Shown one piece after another: positions 1-8,972 of a stretch of DNA of 56,661 nt (the first letter of the stretch is position 1; each line of letters starts with the position of its first letter). The position numbers were made by a program, and so were the translations under genes. The stretch lies in the NCBI GenBank assembly GCA_029557535.1, contig JAKQII010000259.1, forward strand, positions 1-56,661, in the 5' to 3' direction. Below the pieces are notes generated by a model. That model was not told the origin of the DNA, ran no database searches, and worked only from the letters and a program-made list of their open reading frames with translations. This stretch comes from Acidobacteriota bacterium. Lineage in GTDB: Bacteria; Acidobacteriota; Blastocatellia; Pyrinomonadales; Pyrinomonadaceae.

Positions 1-115
1 GTCTGCTTCCCGAAAAAACCGATGACAAACACTGTTTTGCCGTGATATTCTCTTTTTGGCACTCCCGCGCCCCCCCCACGAAACTTTCTTCGCGACCCAA
101 TACACACGACGAACC

Positions 116-2050
116 ATGGAAAAGCTACACGAGTATCTTCAATCGCTTCTCTCGACCTGCAGTTCCGAGCTGAAGTTAGAACCAAATCGCAACCCGTATC
201 TCGTCAATGCCAACGGCCCATCGGACCTTGGCGGTGCACCGCTGCTCGGAACGCAGATCAGTATGATGGTCTTTCCGCTGATCCCGACCGATGTCAAAAT
301 GCAACTTCCGAATCAACAGGAGATCGAGTTCGTTCATCCGCACAACCTTGGAAAGTTCAGCTTCAATGTCAGGAAATCTCCGGCAGGCTTCATCGTTACC
401 GTTCGCCCTTTGCTGAACGAAGCGACTCCGGAAATTGTTGGATCGATCAAGGAAACTCCGTCCGCGCTTCCGCCGACTCCCGACGTTCAGGTCACCTACT
501 CGACGCCCGATCCACAACCGACCTACGAATTCGAGAGCGCCTCATCCGCCCACGAAGGCAATTCCGGAGTTCAACCGGCGGAAATTTCGCCCGAGATCAT
601 CACCGAAACTCCGAGCTTTGACTCATCTGCATATTCGTACGATCAGACCGAGATCGAAATAGTCGACGTGAACGATCCTGAATTCCAGACCACGTTTTCC
701 GATAACTCAACGTATGAGCCGCCCGGAAGACGTCAGGATTTCGAATCAACGGAATCCGTCGCTCCGATCGTGGAACCGCCGGTCATGACATTCACCGGAG
801 ACTCCCAAATGAACGATACCCCGCAGTTCGCGAATCAAAACGCTGTGCCGGCTCAGCAACCGGTGCAACAGCAATTCATTCAGCAGCCGCAGTTTATGCC
901 GCAGCAGGCCTATTACCATGCGCCGGAGCCGGCGAATGCGACATTCGTGCCGCATCCGGAAAATCCACAGGCCCGTGCGCGCATGGACTCGCTTTTCAAC
1001 CAGATGGCGCAGCTCGGTGCATCCGACCTTCACATCAGCGTGTCAATGCCGCCGATGGTCCGCAAGGACGGCAAGATGCAGGCGATGCAGTCGAACGAAC
1101 AGACACTGTCGTCTGAAGCGACCGAAGAACTTCTGACATCAATTATGCCCGCGAAGAATCAGGAGGAATTCGGTCACCGCAACGATACCGACTTCGCGTA
1201 CGAGATTCCGGGGCTTGCCCGCTTCCGGGCGAACATTTTCAGGGACCGCAAAGGTGTCGGCGGGGTTTTCCGGATCATTCCGTCGAAGATCCTGACCGCG
1301 CAGCAGTTGGGATTGTCGCCGGCGATCATGAATCTCTGCGACCTATCGAAAGGTCTGGTAGTCGTTACCGGACCGACCGGATCGGGCAAATCCACGACGC
1401 TCTGCGCGATGGTCGATCACATCAACAAGTCGCGCGCGGACCACATCATCACGATCGAGGATCCGATCGAGTTTGTCCACGATAACCAGAAATGCCTTGT
1501 CAACCAGCGCGAGGTCCACAATCACACGGACAGCTTCAAGAACGCGTTGCGAGCGGCGTTGCGCGAAGATCCGGATATTCTCCTCGTCGGTGAAATGCGC
1601 GATCTTGAGACGATCTCGATCGCGATCGAAACCGCGGAAACCGGCCACTTGGTTTTCGGAACTTTGCACACGACGACGGCCGCTTCGACCGTCGATCGGA
1701 TCATCGATCAGTTCCCGGCCGACCGCCAGCAGCAGATCCGCGTCATGCTGTCGGAATCGCTCAAAGGTGTGATCGCGCAAACGCTTTTACCGAAGAAGGG
1801 CGGCGGCCGCGTTGCCGCGCTCGAGGTCCTGATCGTCACGCCCGCGATCTCGAACCTGATCCGCGAAGGCAAGACTTTCCAGATCCCGTCGGCGATGCAG
1901 ACCGGCCGTAACCACGGCATGGTGATGCTCAACGACGCGCTCTACGCGCACGTTCAGAACGGACTCGTCGAACCGCGGGACGCCTATATCAAGGCCGTCG
2001 ACAAAACCGGATTCGAATCTCTCCTGACGCGCGGAGGGTTTAAGATCTAG
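116..2050 (+). CDS. pilT: PilT-type type IV pilus retraction ATPase with a long N-terminal extension
   Basis: Secretion-superfamily ATPase that would power pilus retraction at the inner-membrane base. The PilT core starts near residue 290 (LGASDLHISV). It has Walker A GPTGSGKST at 419-427, Walker B DPDILLVGEMRD at 485-496, and a following His box GTLHTTTA. PilT proteins are usually about 350-370 residues; this one has 644. The extra N-terminus has a folded-looking part of about 110 residues and then a Pro/Gln/Glu-rich linker to about residue 285. The end of the first part (GKFSFNVRKSPAGF) resembles the RFRVNVF element of the PilT N-domain, so it may be a degenerate duplicate (inference). ATG 116 is preferred over an in-frame TTG at 56; neither has a clear Shine-Dalgarno. 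No other pilus genes are nearby. A PilB-like role is less likely because the core lacks the PilB N-domain and zinc motif. Confidence 0.88.
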   Translation: MEKLHEYLQSLLSTCSSELKLEPNRNPYLVNANGPSDLGGAPLLGTQISMMVFPLIPTDVKMQLPNQQEIEFVHPHNLGKFSFNVRKSPAGFIVTVRPLLNEATPEIVGSIKETPSALPPTPDVQVTYSTPDPQPTYEFESASSAHEGNSGVQPAEISPEIITETPSFDSSAYSYDQTEIEIVDVNDPEFQTTFSDNSTYEPPGRRQDFESTESVAPIVEPPVMTFTGDSQMNDTPQFANQNAVPAQQPVQQQFIQQPQFMPQQAYYHAPEPANATFVPHPENPQARARMDSLFNQMAQLGASDLHISVSMPPMVRKDGKMQAMQSNEQTLSSEATEELLTSIMPAKNQEEFGHRNDTDFAYEIPGLARFRANIFRDRKGVGGVFRIIPSKILTAQQLGLSPAIMNLCDLSKGLVVVTGPTGSGKSTTLCAMVDHINKSRADHIITIEDPIEFVHDNQKCLVNQREVHNHTDSFKNALRAALREDPDILLVGEMRDLETISIAIETAETGHLVFGTLHTTTAASTVDRIIDQFPADRQQQIRVMLSESLKGVIAQTLLPKKGGGRVAALEVLIVTPAISNLIREGKTFQIPSAMQTGRNHGMVMLNDALYAHVQNGLVEPRDAYIKAVDKTGFESLLTRGGFKI

Positions 2051-2059
2051 CGATCTCCA

Positions 2060-2180
2060 TTCCAAAATTCCAACGGCCTGCGGCCGATTCCAGATTCCAA
2101 GATTCCGGTGCTTCAGTTCTCAAAGAAGCTGGAATTTTGAGATTTGGAATCGGCCGCAGGCCGTTGGAATGGCGACGCCG
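2060..2180. repeat. ATTCCA/GGCC inverted repeat between pilT and the M16 gene
   Basis: The gap holds a long imperfect inverted repeat. The left arm reads ATTCCAACGGCCTGCGGCCG, and the right arm is its near-complement ending in GGCCGTTGGAAT. Each arm itself contains a small GGCC-type hairpin. The same vocabulary (ATTCCA plus GGCC hairpins) is arrayed in tandem at 35140-35475. It lies between convergent genes and could fold in either transcript. Confidence 0.7.
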
Positions 2181-2189
2181 TTGGAATTC

Positions 2190-3554
2190 TTATTCGTACG
2201 GCTTCAATTGATCGTCGATCTTCGCGAGATCGCCGACGACGACGATCGTCATCTTGTCCTCGAGCAGGTACTTTTTCGCCATCGACTGAACGTCGGTCGC
2301 GGTCACGGCCGCGATGTTCCTTACGTAGTTGTCGAGATAACTCTGCGGCAACTCGTGGTAATTCATCATCTCAAGCTGTCCGATGACGCCGAAACGCGAC
2401 GAATTCTGGAGAACGTAAAGGCCGACCATGTTGTTCTTAATCCCTTGCAGTTCATCGGCGCCGACCGGTTCGTCGCGCATCCGCTTGATCTCGTAGAGGA
2501 TCTCCTTGATCGACGCACCGGTCGCATCCGTTCTGACATCGGCCGCCTCGAACCAGTATCCGGTGCGGTAACGCGTCCAGACCGAACTTCCCGGAGAGTA
2601 CGTGTAACCCTTGTCTTCCCGGATGTTCGACGTAATGCGCGAACTGAACGCACCACCGAGGATCGTGTCCATGACGACGAATTTCACGTAGTCCGGATCC
2701 GAAGGATTCGGCGCCGGCATTCCGAGGAAGATGGTCGATTGTTCGGCGTTCGGCCGATCGATCTTCGCGAGCGAACGCTTCGCGCTGACCTTCGGCGGAT
2801 TGCGGGCGCCTGCCGCGCCCTTTGACCAACTTGAAAAGGCCTTCTCGACAATGTTGGTCACGGCGGCCTTGTTGAATTTCCCGACGATATAAAGATGCGC
2901 CCGTGCGGCACCGTATTTCGCATTGTAGAAGGCACGGACATCGTCGAGCGTGTACCCCTTGACCTCGTCGTCGGTCGGATTGACCTGCTCGTAGGGATGT
3001 CCGGCAAAAACTATCGAACGGAACTTTTCCCAAGCCGAGTTCTGCGCCTGCGTCCGCGCAACCGCGAGACGGCGCAGTGTGTTCGCCCGCAGCAGTTCGA
3101 GGTCGTCAGCCTTGAAGTTCGGGTTCATGACGACATCGGCCATCAAGGTCAACAGCTGGACGTCGAACTCCGAAAGGACCTCGCCGCCGATGATCGTGCT
3201 GTCCGTCCCACCCGAAATGTTGAGGCTGCCGCCCATTTCCGCCATCGAACGCGCTATGTCTTCGGACGAACGAGTCTTCGTTCCCTCTTTGAGCATGTCC
3301 GCAGTTGTTTGCGAAACGCCCTTCTTGCCCTTCGGATCGTCCTTCGTGCCGGTGTAAACGTACATCTGCATCGCGACTTTCGGTACCGATCCGTATTCGA
3401 CGAGCGTCACCTTCATCCCGTTCGGAAGTGTGAAATTTTCCTGCGCCGGGAAAACGAACGGCCTCGGCTGTCCGCCGGTCGGCGGTTTTTCTCTCTGACC
3501 GAACACCGGAACAGTCAGCAAGAGCGCGATAACCACGAATCGGATCAACGTCAT
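2190..3554 (-). CDS. M16 (pitrilysin) family peptidase, non-catalytic-type subunit, secreted
   Basis: Zinc-peptidase-fold protein of 454 residues with a signal peptide (MTLIRFVVIALLLTVPVFGQ). It keeps the M16 framework (NGMKVTLVEYGSVPKVAMQMYV at the start, a C-terminal half with GYTYSPGSSV and YLDNYV), but the place where active subunits carry HxxEH reads GVSQTTADMLKEGT. It is therefore probably the non-catalytic partner of the gene just upstream; M16 enzymes often act as active/inactive pairs. The ATG at 3554 is chosen because it begins the signal peptide. An in-frame ATG at 3599 would add 15 residues encoded by an AATCCC-like heptamer repeat and would overlap the upstream stop. Co-transcribed with the upstream M16 gene, acting outside the cytoplasm. 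Confidence 0.85.
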   Translation of the reverse strand: MTLIRFVVIALLLTVPVFGQREKPPTGGQPRPFVFPAQENFTLPNGMKVTLVEYGSVPKVAMQMYVYTGTKDDPKGKKGVSQTTADMLKEGTKTRSSEDIARSMAEMGGSLNISGGTDSTIIGGEVLSEFDVQLLTLMADVVMNPNFKADDLELLRANTLRRLAVARTQAQNSAWEKFRSIVFAGHPYEQVNPTDDEVKGYTLDDVRAFYNAKYGAARAHLYIVGKFNKAAVTNIVEKAFSSWSKGAAGARNPPKVSAKRSLAKIDRPNAEQSTIFLGMPAPNPSDPDYVKFVVMDTILGGAFSSRITSNIREDKGYTYSPGSSVWTRYRTGYWFEAADVRTDATGASIKEILYEIKRMRDEPVGADELQGIKNNMVGLYVLQNSSRFGVIGQLEMMNYHELPQSYLDNYVRNIAAVTATDVQSMAKKYLLEDKMTIVVVGDLAKIDDQLKPYE

Positions 3555-3560
3555 TGCGCG

Positions 3561-3594
3561 AATCCCGAAATCACCAACCCCAAATCCTAAATTA
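3561..3594. repeat. short AAATCCT/AATCCCG heptamer-like tract
   Basis: About 34 bases of AAATC-type units in roughly 7-base steps lie between the two M16 genes. The same unit family occurs at 33217 and 35474. Because it is translatable it creates an apparent N-terminal extension of the downstream gene. Confidence 0.5.
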
Positions 3595-4983
3595 CTCATC
3601 GCTTCCTCCTTTCTTTTCCGGATTGACGATGACGACCGTCCGGTTCGTGCTGCGCAGGTACTTCTTCGCCGTTTCCTGGATCAGTTTCGGCGTTACCTTT
3701 CTGAAGTTCGCTTCGATCTCGTTGATCTTCTCCGGTTTGTCGTCAAACAGCGCAAACGACGCCAGAAGATCGGCCCGGCCGAACCCGCCGAATTGCTGCA
3801 GCGTGTCGTAGAAACCGGAACGCAGTTTGACGATCGCGCGGTCGATGTCCTTCTGGTCAACGGGTTTGTCCTGAAGTTGTTTGACGATGCCGTCGAGCGA
3901 CGCCTTGATCTCGTCGGACTTGAACTTATCGTCGTGGATAAAGTCGAACGCAAAGAGCATCGGACCGGAGTAGTTGAACATATTGCCCAGGTACGCGTTG
4001 ATCCCTCCTCCGACGTTTCCGGTGAAGCCCTTCTTCTTCACGAACTCTTGGTAAAGCAGGCTGTCCTCACCCTGGAGCATGATCTGATCGATCAGGCCCA
4101 TCGCGTAGTATTCGCTGCTTCCGCGGGCCGGCATCTGGTAACCGAATGCGATCGCCGGCTTGTTCGCCAGCTTGTCAGTCCGTGAAACGACCCGTTCGGC
4201 GGTTTGGGCCGGCTCGGAGATATCGGGAATAGCGTCCGGCGCCGCCGCCGGAATGTTGGCAAAGTACTTCGCCACGAACGCCTTCGCTTGAGGTGTGTCA
4301 AAATCGCCGACAACGACGAGCACGGCGTTTTTCGGGGAGTAGTACTTGTCGAAGAACGTCTTCGCGTCGCCGAGCGTCGCTGCTTCGATGTCCTTCAGCT
4401 CGCCGTAGAAATTGTGCGAGTTGTACCAGTTCTGAAAGGCGGCCATCGGCAGGTCGATCCACGGGAACGTGCCGTACGGCTGATTGACGACGTTGACGAT
4501 AACTTCATTGCTGACAACACCCTGTTGATTCTTGAGATTCTCGTCCGTGATCTCGAGCCCGCGCATCCGATCGGCTTCCGCCCAGAGCAGCGTCTCGAGT
4601 TTGTGCGACGGGACGACCGCAAAGTAGTTCGTGAAATCGAAACGCGTCGAGCCGTTCAAAACTCCGCCGTTACTTTCGACGAGCTTGATGTATTCGCGCT
4701 TTCCGAGATTCTTCGACCCCTGAAACATCAGGTGTTCGAAAAGATGCGCGAATCCGGTCCGGTCGCGCGGTTCGATCCGGAATCCGATGTTGTAGTAAAC
4801 AGCGACCGTCACCAGCGGCGCGGATTTCTCGGGCGATAGGACGACCCGAAGCCCGTTCGGTAACCGATAATAGGTCACCGGAACAGTGAGTCCGCCGCCG
4901 GACTTTTCTTGAGCCGGCGCGATGGTACTCGCGAACAATGCGAGCGTCAGCACGACGACGAATTTTCTCCAAGACGTTTTCAT
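3592..4983 (-). CDS. M16 (pitrilysin) family zinc peptidase, catalytic subunit, secreted
   Basis: Predicted periplasmic or extracellular metallopeptidase of 463 residues. It has a signal peptide (MKTSWRKFVVVLTLALFAST, then APAQ) and an intact inverted zinc motif HLFEH at residues 80-84, where E83 is the expected general base and H80/H84 the zinc ligands. The downstream acidic region (LKDIEAATLGDAKTFFDKYY) is typical of the family. Length matches the roughly 450-residue bacterial M16B proteins. It is the first gene of a two-gene minus-strand operon with the HxxEH-less partner at 2190-3554. Substrates cannot be told from sequence; the family degrades peptides or processes exported proteins. Confidence 0.9.
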   Translation of the reverse strand: MKTSWRKFVVVLTLALFASTIAPAQEKSGGGLTVPVTYYRLPNGLRVVLSPEKSAPLVTVAVYYNIGFRIEPRDRTGFAHLFEHLMFQGSKNLGKREYIKLVESNGGVLNGSTRFDFTNYFAVVPSHKLETLLWAEADRMRGLEITDENLKNQQGVVSNEVIVNVVNQPYGTFPWIDLPMAAFQNWYNSHNFYGELKDIEAATLGDAKTFFDKYYSPKNAVLVVVGDFDTPQAKAFVAKYFANIPAAAPDAIPDISEPAQTAERVVSRTDKLANKPAIAFGYQMPARGSSEYYAMGLIDQIMLQGEDSLLYQEFVKKKGFTGNVGGGINAYLGNMFNYSGPMLFAFDFIHDDKFKSDEIKASLDGIVKQLQDKPVDQKDIDRAIVKLRSGFYDTLQQFGGFGRADLLASFALFDDKPEKINEIEANFRKVTPKLIQETAKKYLRSTNRTVVIVNPEKKGGSDE

Positions 4984-5113
4984 AATATTCCTCGTGATTT
5001 GTAGTAATAGCTACCGAGATTCTATTCGATTTTGCTGACGAAAAGTCTCAGTTAGTTGCAGAACGATCGAAAACCGTGACGAGCCGCTTGTGCTGCGACG
5101 CGATTCCGACGAT

Positions 5114-5142
5114 TTGAAAATCTTGCGGCGATTCGCTAAAAC
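5114..5142 (+). promoter_or_regulatory. candidate sigma-70 promoter for the rhodanese gene
   Basis: TTGAAA at 5114-5119 matches the -35 consensus at five of six positions. Then come 17 bases and TAAAAC at 5137-5142 (four of six to -10). This places transcription start near 5149, 25 bases before the ATG at 5174. The leader has no obvious Shine-Dalgarno. The call rests on pattern only. Confidence 0.35.
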
Positions 5143-5173
5143 ATAACTACCCGAAAATCCGAATTATCCGAAT

Positions 5174-5494
5174 ATGGAAGAAATTACCGCAATTCAGCTG
5201 AAAGCCAAGATAGACGCCGGCGAGGACTTGCAGTTGATCGACGTTCGTCAACCGGCGGAGTTTGCCTTCGCCAAGATCGAGGGATCGAAGCTCATCCCGC
5301 TAAGCGACATTATCAGCCGTATGGGCGAACTCGATCCGAATCGCGACGCCATCATCTCATGCAAGGTCGGCGGCCGGAGCGCGAGCGCGATCAACGCGTT
5401 GCGTTACGCCGGATACAGTGGAAATCTGTATAACCTCCGCGGGGGGATCACGGCCTGGTCCAATGATGTCGATCCGAAAGTCCCGAAATACTGA
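5174..5494 (+). CDS. single-domain rhodanese-like sulfurtransferase
   Basis: A 106-residue cytoplasmic protein made of one rhodanese domain. Visible motifs are LIDVRQPAEFAFAKIEGSKLIP (the CH2A-like element) and the active-site loop with C63 in ISCKVGGRSA, the position that carries the persulfide. It ends with the usual GGITAW helix (LRGGITAWSNDV). Such proteins move sulfane sulfur to acceptors or act in thiol and cyanide detoxification. It converges with the [2Fe-2S] protein gene only 7 bases away; a glutaredoxin-like gene follows within 600 bases, giving a small thiol/iron-sulfur neighbourhood (inference). Confidence 0.9.
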   Translation: MEEITAIQLKAKIDAGEDLQLIDVRQPAEFAFAKIEGSKLIPLSDIISRMGELDPNRDAIISCKVGGRSASAINALRYAGYSGNLYNLRGGITAWSNDVDPKVPKY

Positions 5495-5501
5495 CGGCCG
5501 G

Positions 5502-5816
5502 TCATTCGGCGTCTTCGAGCAGTTCCGCGATCTCTTTGGTCGTCCTGACGATCTTCATACCTTCGGCTACCTTCGTGCGGCAGGAGATGACGCCCTTCTC
5601 CATTCCGTCCTCGCGCTCGATCCAGACCTGGCAATTCAAACAATCACCGTTCCAGCAAAGGTCTCCGCGCGAGATCGAATCGAGCCTGAGATACTGAAAA
5701 CAGCGCAGTAACGAATTGTTCTCCGGGACCTCGTGGACCGACCCGCAGATATCGAGCCGGACCAACCGCTCGAAGGGTTCAAGTATGTCTTTGTACTTCT
5801 CGAGGTCTTTCATCAC
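5502..5816 (-). CDS. small [2Fe-2S] ferredoxin-like protein
   Basis: A 104-residue protein. Cysteines C54, C59 and C62 (LCWNGDCLNC) plus C79 (ISCRT) give C-x4-C-x2-C-x16-C, the plant-type [2Fe-2S] ligand pattern. C39 is extra. It looks like the N-terminal cluster domain found in SdhB/FrdB and in 2Fe-2S proteins of complex I type, but is free-standing. It probably carries electrons to an unknown partner. No reductase gene is adjacent. The start is the first of two consecutive Met codons. Convergent with the rhodanese gene. Confidence 0.7.
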   Translation of the reverse strand: MMKDLEKYKDILEPFERLVRLDICGSVHEVPENNSLLRCFQYLRLDSISRGDLCWNGDCLNCQVWIEREDGMEKGVISCRTKVAEGMKIVRTTKEIAELLEDAE

Positions 5817-6005
5817 AGGTTAATGGATCTCGGCCGCAGCCTGCAGCCGCTTCCTATTTTCTACAATAAATTTGATGAAAGCGCGAATCGGATTTATGCC
5901 GGCTACATCGGCTCGTGGGGCCGGGATTCTGTTTTTCCTTTGTAAGCGCATCTGATAGAATTTCAGTTTCGGCGAACGGCGCGCCGGAAGCGGAGGTAAA
6001 ACAGT

Positions 6006-6227
6006 ATGTCGTTGGTGATCTATGTAAAACCCGGATGCCCTTATTGCCAGCAGGCGCGTGACCACTACAACGCCGCCGGAATTCCGTTTGCCGAGTACGA
6101 TGCGCAGAATGACGAGGCGCGGCAGAAGGAGATGCTCGAGTTTTCGGGGGGAGACCTCGTAGTTCCATGCATCGTAGAAAACGGAGAGCACATCCAATCG
6201 GGTTGGGGGACACCGCTCAGAGGCTGA
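6006..6227 (+). CDS. glutaredoxin-like protein
   Basis: A 73-residue thioredoxin-fold protein with the dithiol motif CPYC at residues 11-14 right after the first beta strand (SLVIYVKPG). The cis-proline region VVPCIVENG follows, then a short GWG-containing tail. It probably reduces protein disulfides or mixed glutathione disulfides. It is preceded by GGAGG at about 5991-5995, about ten bases before the ATG. The C-terminal helix is shorter than in classical GrxC, so a specialised glutaredoxin subfamily is possible. Confidence 0.8.
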   Translation: MSLVIYVKPGCPYCQQARDHYNAAGIPFAEYDAQNDEARQKEMLEFSGGDLVVPCIVENGEHIQSGWGTPLRG

Positions 6228-6439
6228 ACGGTCCTCCCTTTTTGACCGGCGGTCCGCCGGCTGTGACACTATTAAGAACTTCACCGGACGCGCTGCGAAT
6301 GTCCGGATCCAGGAAAACGGACGAACGAATCGCGCTATCGGGAACCTTCCGCAATGGTTCCCGGGAGAATTAATTCCTAGCTTTACTTGCACTTGGCTTC
6401 GGAGTTAAACTTGTCGAAACCGAAATCCGACAAGGTAAT
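6228..6439. other. intergenic gap with an 8-bp hairpin at 6339-6363
   Basis: CGGGAACC at 6339-6346 pairs with GGTTCCCG at 6356-6363 across a 9-base loop. No U-tract follows, so it is a weak terminator candidate for the glutaredoxin gene or a leader structure for the kinase gene. A smaller CCGGCG/CGCCGG palindrome lies near 6246. No convincing promoter was found. Confidence 0.4.
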
Positions 6440-8884
6440 ATGATCGGTTCCAAGATCAATCAATACCTAATTAAAGAGAAGATCGGCGCCGGCGGGCAAG
6501 GAACGGTATATAAAGCCCTCGACACGAAGCTGAACCGTACGGTGGTCATCAAGATTCTTCCGCCGGAACTCACCGCGAAAACCGCCAATTTCAAACGATT
6601 CGAACGCGAAGCCCAACTCTGCTCACAACTGGACCACCCGAACATCTGCACGATCTACGATTTCCACGAGGCCGACGGTGTTTATTACATCGCGATGCAG
6701 CACATCGAGGGCAAGAACGTCCGCCAGCTTGTCGCCGGACGTCCGCTCGAGATGAGGAGCGCCCTCTCGATCGCCGTTCAGGTCTGCGACGCGCTCGCTT
6801 TTTCGCACTCGCGCGGGATCATACATCGCGACATAAAAGCCGGAAATGTGATGGTCACGGCAAACGGGCAGGCGAAGATCCTCGACTTTGGACTCGCGAA
6901 GCTGATCCAGGACGAACCTGCAGGAAATCTGAAGGGTCTCGACCGGTCCGAGATCACCGAGGTCGGGATCCCGTACGGAACCGCTACCTACGCCGCGCCG
7001 GAACAAGCCAAGGGAGAACGCGCCGATCATCGGGCCGACATCTTCTCGACCGGCGTGCTGTTGTACGAAATGCTGACCGGCATTTGGGCTTTCCAAGGCA
7101 AAACCGTCGTTGACGTGCGGCACCAGGTACTTCACGGGACGCCGAAACCGCTGGCCGAAATGCGTCCTGAACCAACTCCGCCAAAGCTGCAGGAGATCAT
7201 CGACCGAGCGCTTGCCAAGAATCCCAGGGAACGTTATCAGAAGATCGCGGCGATGCGCGACGACATCCGTTCGGTCCTCAACGAGATCTCGGGAGTGCCC
7301 GTTATGCAAACAGATACGTTTGCGCCGCGCCATATTGAGAACAACGTGATGAAGCGCGCATGGAACTGGATCACGGGGAAGGCCGGGTCCGAAAGTTCGA
7401 TCGGCCGATCGCCGTCGATGACGAGCATCCCGTCGTTCGCGCCCGAGATCACGCTGACCGCCACCGGAACCGAAAAGAAGAGCGTTGCCATTCTGCCGTT
7501 CAAGAATCTCGGACGCGATGCGGCCTCGAACTTCTACGAATTCTCGCTCGCCGACGCAGTCATCACCGAACTGGCGCAAGTCAAATCGCTTATCGTTCGT
7601 CCGAGTTCGGTTATCGCAAAATATCAGGGCGAGGACATTGATCCGCGCGAAGCCGGTGAAGAACTCGGAGTCAATGCCGTCCTCTCGGCCGGATTTCTGC
7701 GTTCGGGCGAGCGACTTCGCGTGACCGCTCAGCTGCTCGATGTCGCTTCGGGCGAGATCCTTTGGAGCGATCGCATCGACGCGCAGGGCGGGGACATTCT
7801 CGCGCTTCAGGACATGATCGCGCAGCGGATCCTCGACGGACTCCGGCTTGAACTCTCTGAAAAAGAGCAGGAGAAACTCGGCCGGCGTCCGACGGACAAT
7901 GCCGAAGCTTGGGAAGAGTATCTTCGCGGTCGCGACAACTTCGGACGGTTCATTTTCCGCACCGTTTCGAACGAGGACTGCGAAGCGGCGATCCAGAATT
8001 TCAAGCGCGCGATCGATCTCGATCCGAATTTCGCGCTTGCTCATTCAGGACTCGGCGCATGCTATGCGAACCGTTTCTTCAAGGGGCTCGGCGAGCCGGA
8101 AGACTACACGCACGCCGAAAACGCCTTCACGAAAGCATTTTTCTATGACCCGAACGTCGTCGAGGCGCGGGTGTTGATGGTACTGATCTACATGGCGCGC
8201 GGCGAAAAGAAGAAGGCCCGGGGCGAGATCAAGATCCTGCAGGAGCAGTTTCCAAATGAAGCGCCGCTTTACTTCGTGAAGGGCGTCATGCACCGCCTCG
8301 ACGGCGAATACGAACTTTCGCTGAAGTCGTTCGAGAAATTGGGCCGGCTCGATCCGGCTGCCCGAGTCGTCGCGGCGTACAACCGCGCACGCGTCTTCCT
8401 TTACCAGAAGATGTGGGATCAGGCGGTGCGCGAAATCGAAAAGGGCAAACGCGTCGAGCCAAACCATCCGATGATCAGGATCTTTGAGGCGGCGACGCTT
8501 TTCCACCGCGGCGATCGTGAACAGGGGATCGCGATGCTCGAGAACGTAATCAGCGAGAACCCGCAGATGGACGGCATCCGTCCGCTTCTGGCGGCATTCT
8601 TAGCGGCGGTTGGTCGTGCCGACGAGTCCCGGATGCAGTTGAGCGACGCCGCTCTCGCGCTCGCGAAATCCGATCACGACATGGCATATTGGGTTGGCGA
8701 GGCGTACGCGCAGCTTGGCGAGCCGGACCTCGCGATCAAGTGGCTCTGCCGCGCGGTGAAACTCGGCAACGAGAACAAGCCGTTTTATGAGAACGACGTC
8801 TGCCTCGAACCGATCCGCAGCGATCCGCGCTACAAGGAACTGATCGAAAAAATGGGAACGGAAAGTGAAAAAGGGGAAATGTGA
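6440..8884 (+). CDS. serine/threonine protein kinase with TolB-like and TPR regions
   Basis: An 814-residue Hanks-type kinase. The kinase domain is about residues 9-285: glycine loop GAGGQG at 16-21, catalytic lysine K38 (VVIKIL), HRD with D131 (IIHRDIKAGN) and DFG with D149 (ILDFGLAKL); all key residues are present. Residues about 345-480 (KKSVAILPFKNLG to GEILWSDRID) match the TolB N-terminal-like module seen after kinase domains in Acidobacteriota. The rest is TPR-type helical repeats (for example DLDPNFALAHSGLGACY). No clear membrane segment is seen, so it is probably cytoplasmic and uses the TPRs for partners. The last residues (ESEKGEM) are encoded by the start of a GGGGAAAA repeat, so the natural C-terminus may have been changed by the repeat. 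A strong terminator follows at 8934. Confidence 0.93.
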   Translation: MIGSKINQYLIKEKIGAGGQGTVYKALDTKLNRTVVIKILPPELTAKTANFKRFEREAQLCSQLDHPNICTIYDFHEADGVYYIAMQHIEGKNVRQLVAGRPLEMRSALSIAVQVCDALAFSHSRGIIHRDIKAGNVMVTANGQAKILDFGLAKLIQDEPAGNLKGLDRSEITEVGIPYGTATYAAPEQAKGERADHRADIFSTGVLLYEMLTGIWAFQGKTVVDVRHQVLHGTPKPLAEMRPEPTPPKLQEIIDRALAKNPRERYQKIAAMRDDIRSVLNEISGVPVMQTDTFAPRHIENNVMKRAWNWITGKAGSESSIGRSPSMTSIPSFAPEITLTATGTEKKSVAILPFKNLGRDAASNFYEFSLADAVITELAQVKSLIVRPSSVIAKYQGEDIDPREAGEELGVNAVLSAGFLRSGERLRVTAQLLDVASGEILWSDRIDAQGGDILALQDMIAQRILDGLRLELSEKEQEKLGRRPTDNAEAWEEYLRGRDNFGRFIFRTVSNEDCEAAIQNFKRAIDLDPNFALAHSGLGACYANRFFKGLGEPEDYTHAENAFTKAFFYDPNVVEARVLMVLIYMARGEKKKARGEIKILQEQFPNEAPLYFVKGVMHRLDGEYELSLKSFEKLGRLDPAARVVAAYNRARVFLYQKMWDQAVREIEKGKRVEPNHPMIRIFEAATLFHRGDREQGIAMLENVISENPQMDGIRPLLAAFLAAVGRADESRMQLSDAALALAKSDHDMAYWVGEAYAQLGEPDLAIKWLCRAVKLGNENKPFYENDVCLEPIRSDPRYKELIEKMGTESEKGEM

Positions 8885-8932
8885 AAAAGGGGAAAAGGGA
8901 AAGGGGAAAAGTGAGAAAGTGAAAAAGGGGGA
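8872..8932. repeat. polypurine GTGAAAA/GGGGAAAA tract at the kinase 3' end
   Basis: Imperfect 7-8 base units of GTGAAAAA and GGGGAAAA run from the last codons of the kinase gene into the terminator stem. The complementary pyrimidine version sits at 10013-10097 and a short copy at 48092-48111. Confidence 0.7.
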
Positions 8933-8933
8933 A

Positions 8934-8965
8934 AGCCGATCAGCCATCGATCGGCTTTTTATTTT
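8934..8965 (+). terminator. Rho-independent terminator after the kinase gene
   Basis: AGCCGATC (8934-8941) pairs perfectly with GATCGGCT (8949-8956) across a 7-base loop, and is followed by TTTTTATTTT. It lies 50 bases past the kinase stop. Confidence 0.85.
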
Positions 8966-8972
8966 GAACTGA

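Noticed and set aside
1-115. TGGCAC at 57-62 read as a sigma-54 -24 box, and C-run at 70-77
   Set aside because: No TTGC at the right spacing; the C-run alone does not support slipped-strand control of pilT.
5820-6392. 190-codon antisense frame over the glutaredoxin-like gene
   Set aside because: Basic, Cys-poor composition and no recognisable domain; the plus-strand glutaredoxin has a CPYC motif and ribosome-binding site.
6623-8044. 473-codon open frame antisense to the kinase gene
   Set aside because: Mirror of the kinase coding sequence in a GC-rich genome; no motif, and composition rich in D, R, H as in antisense frames.
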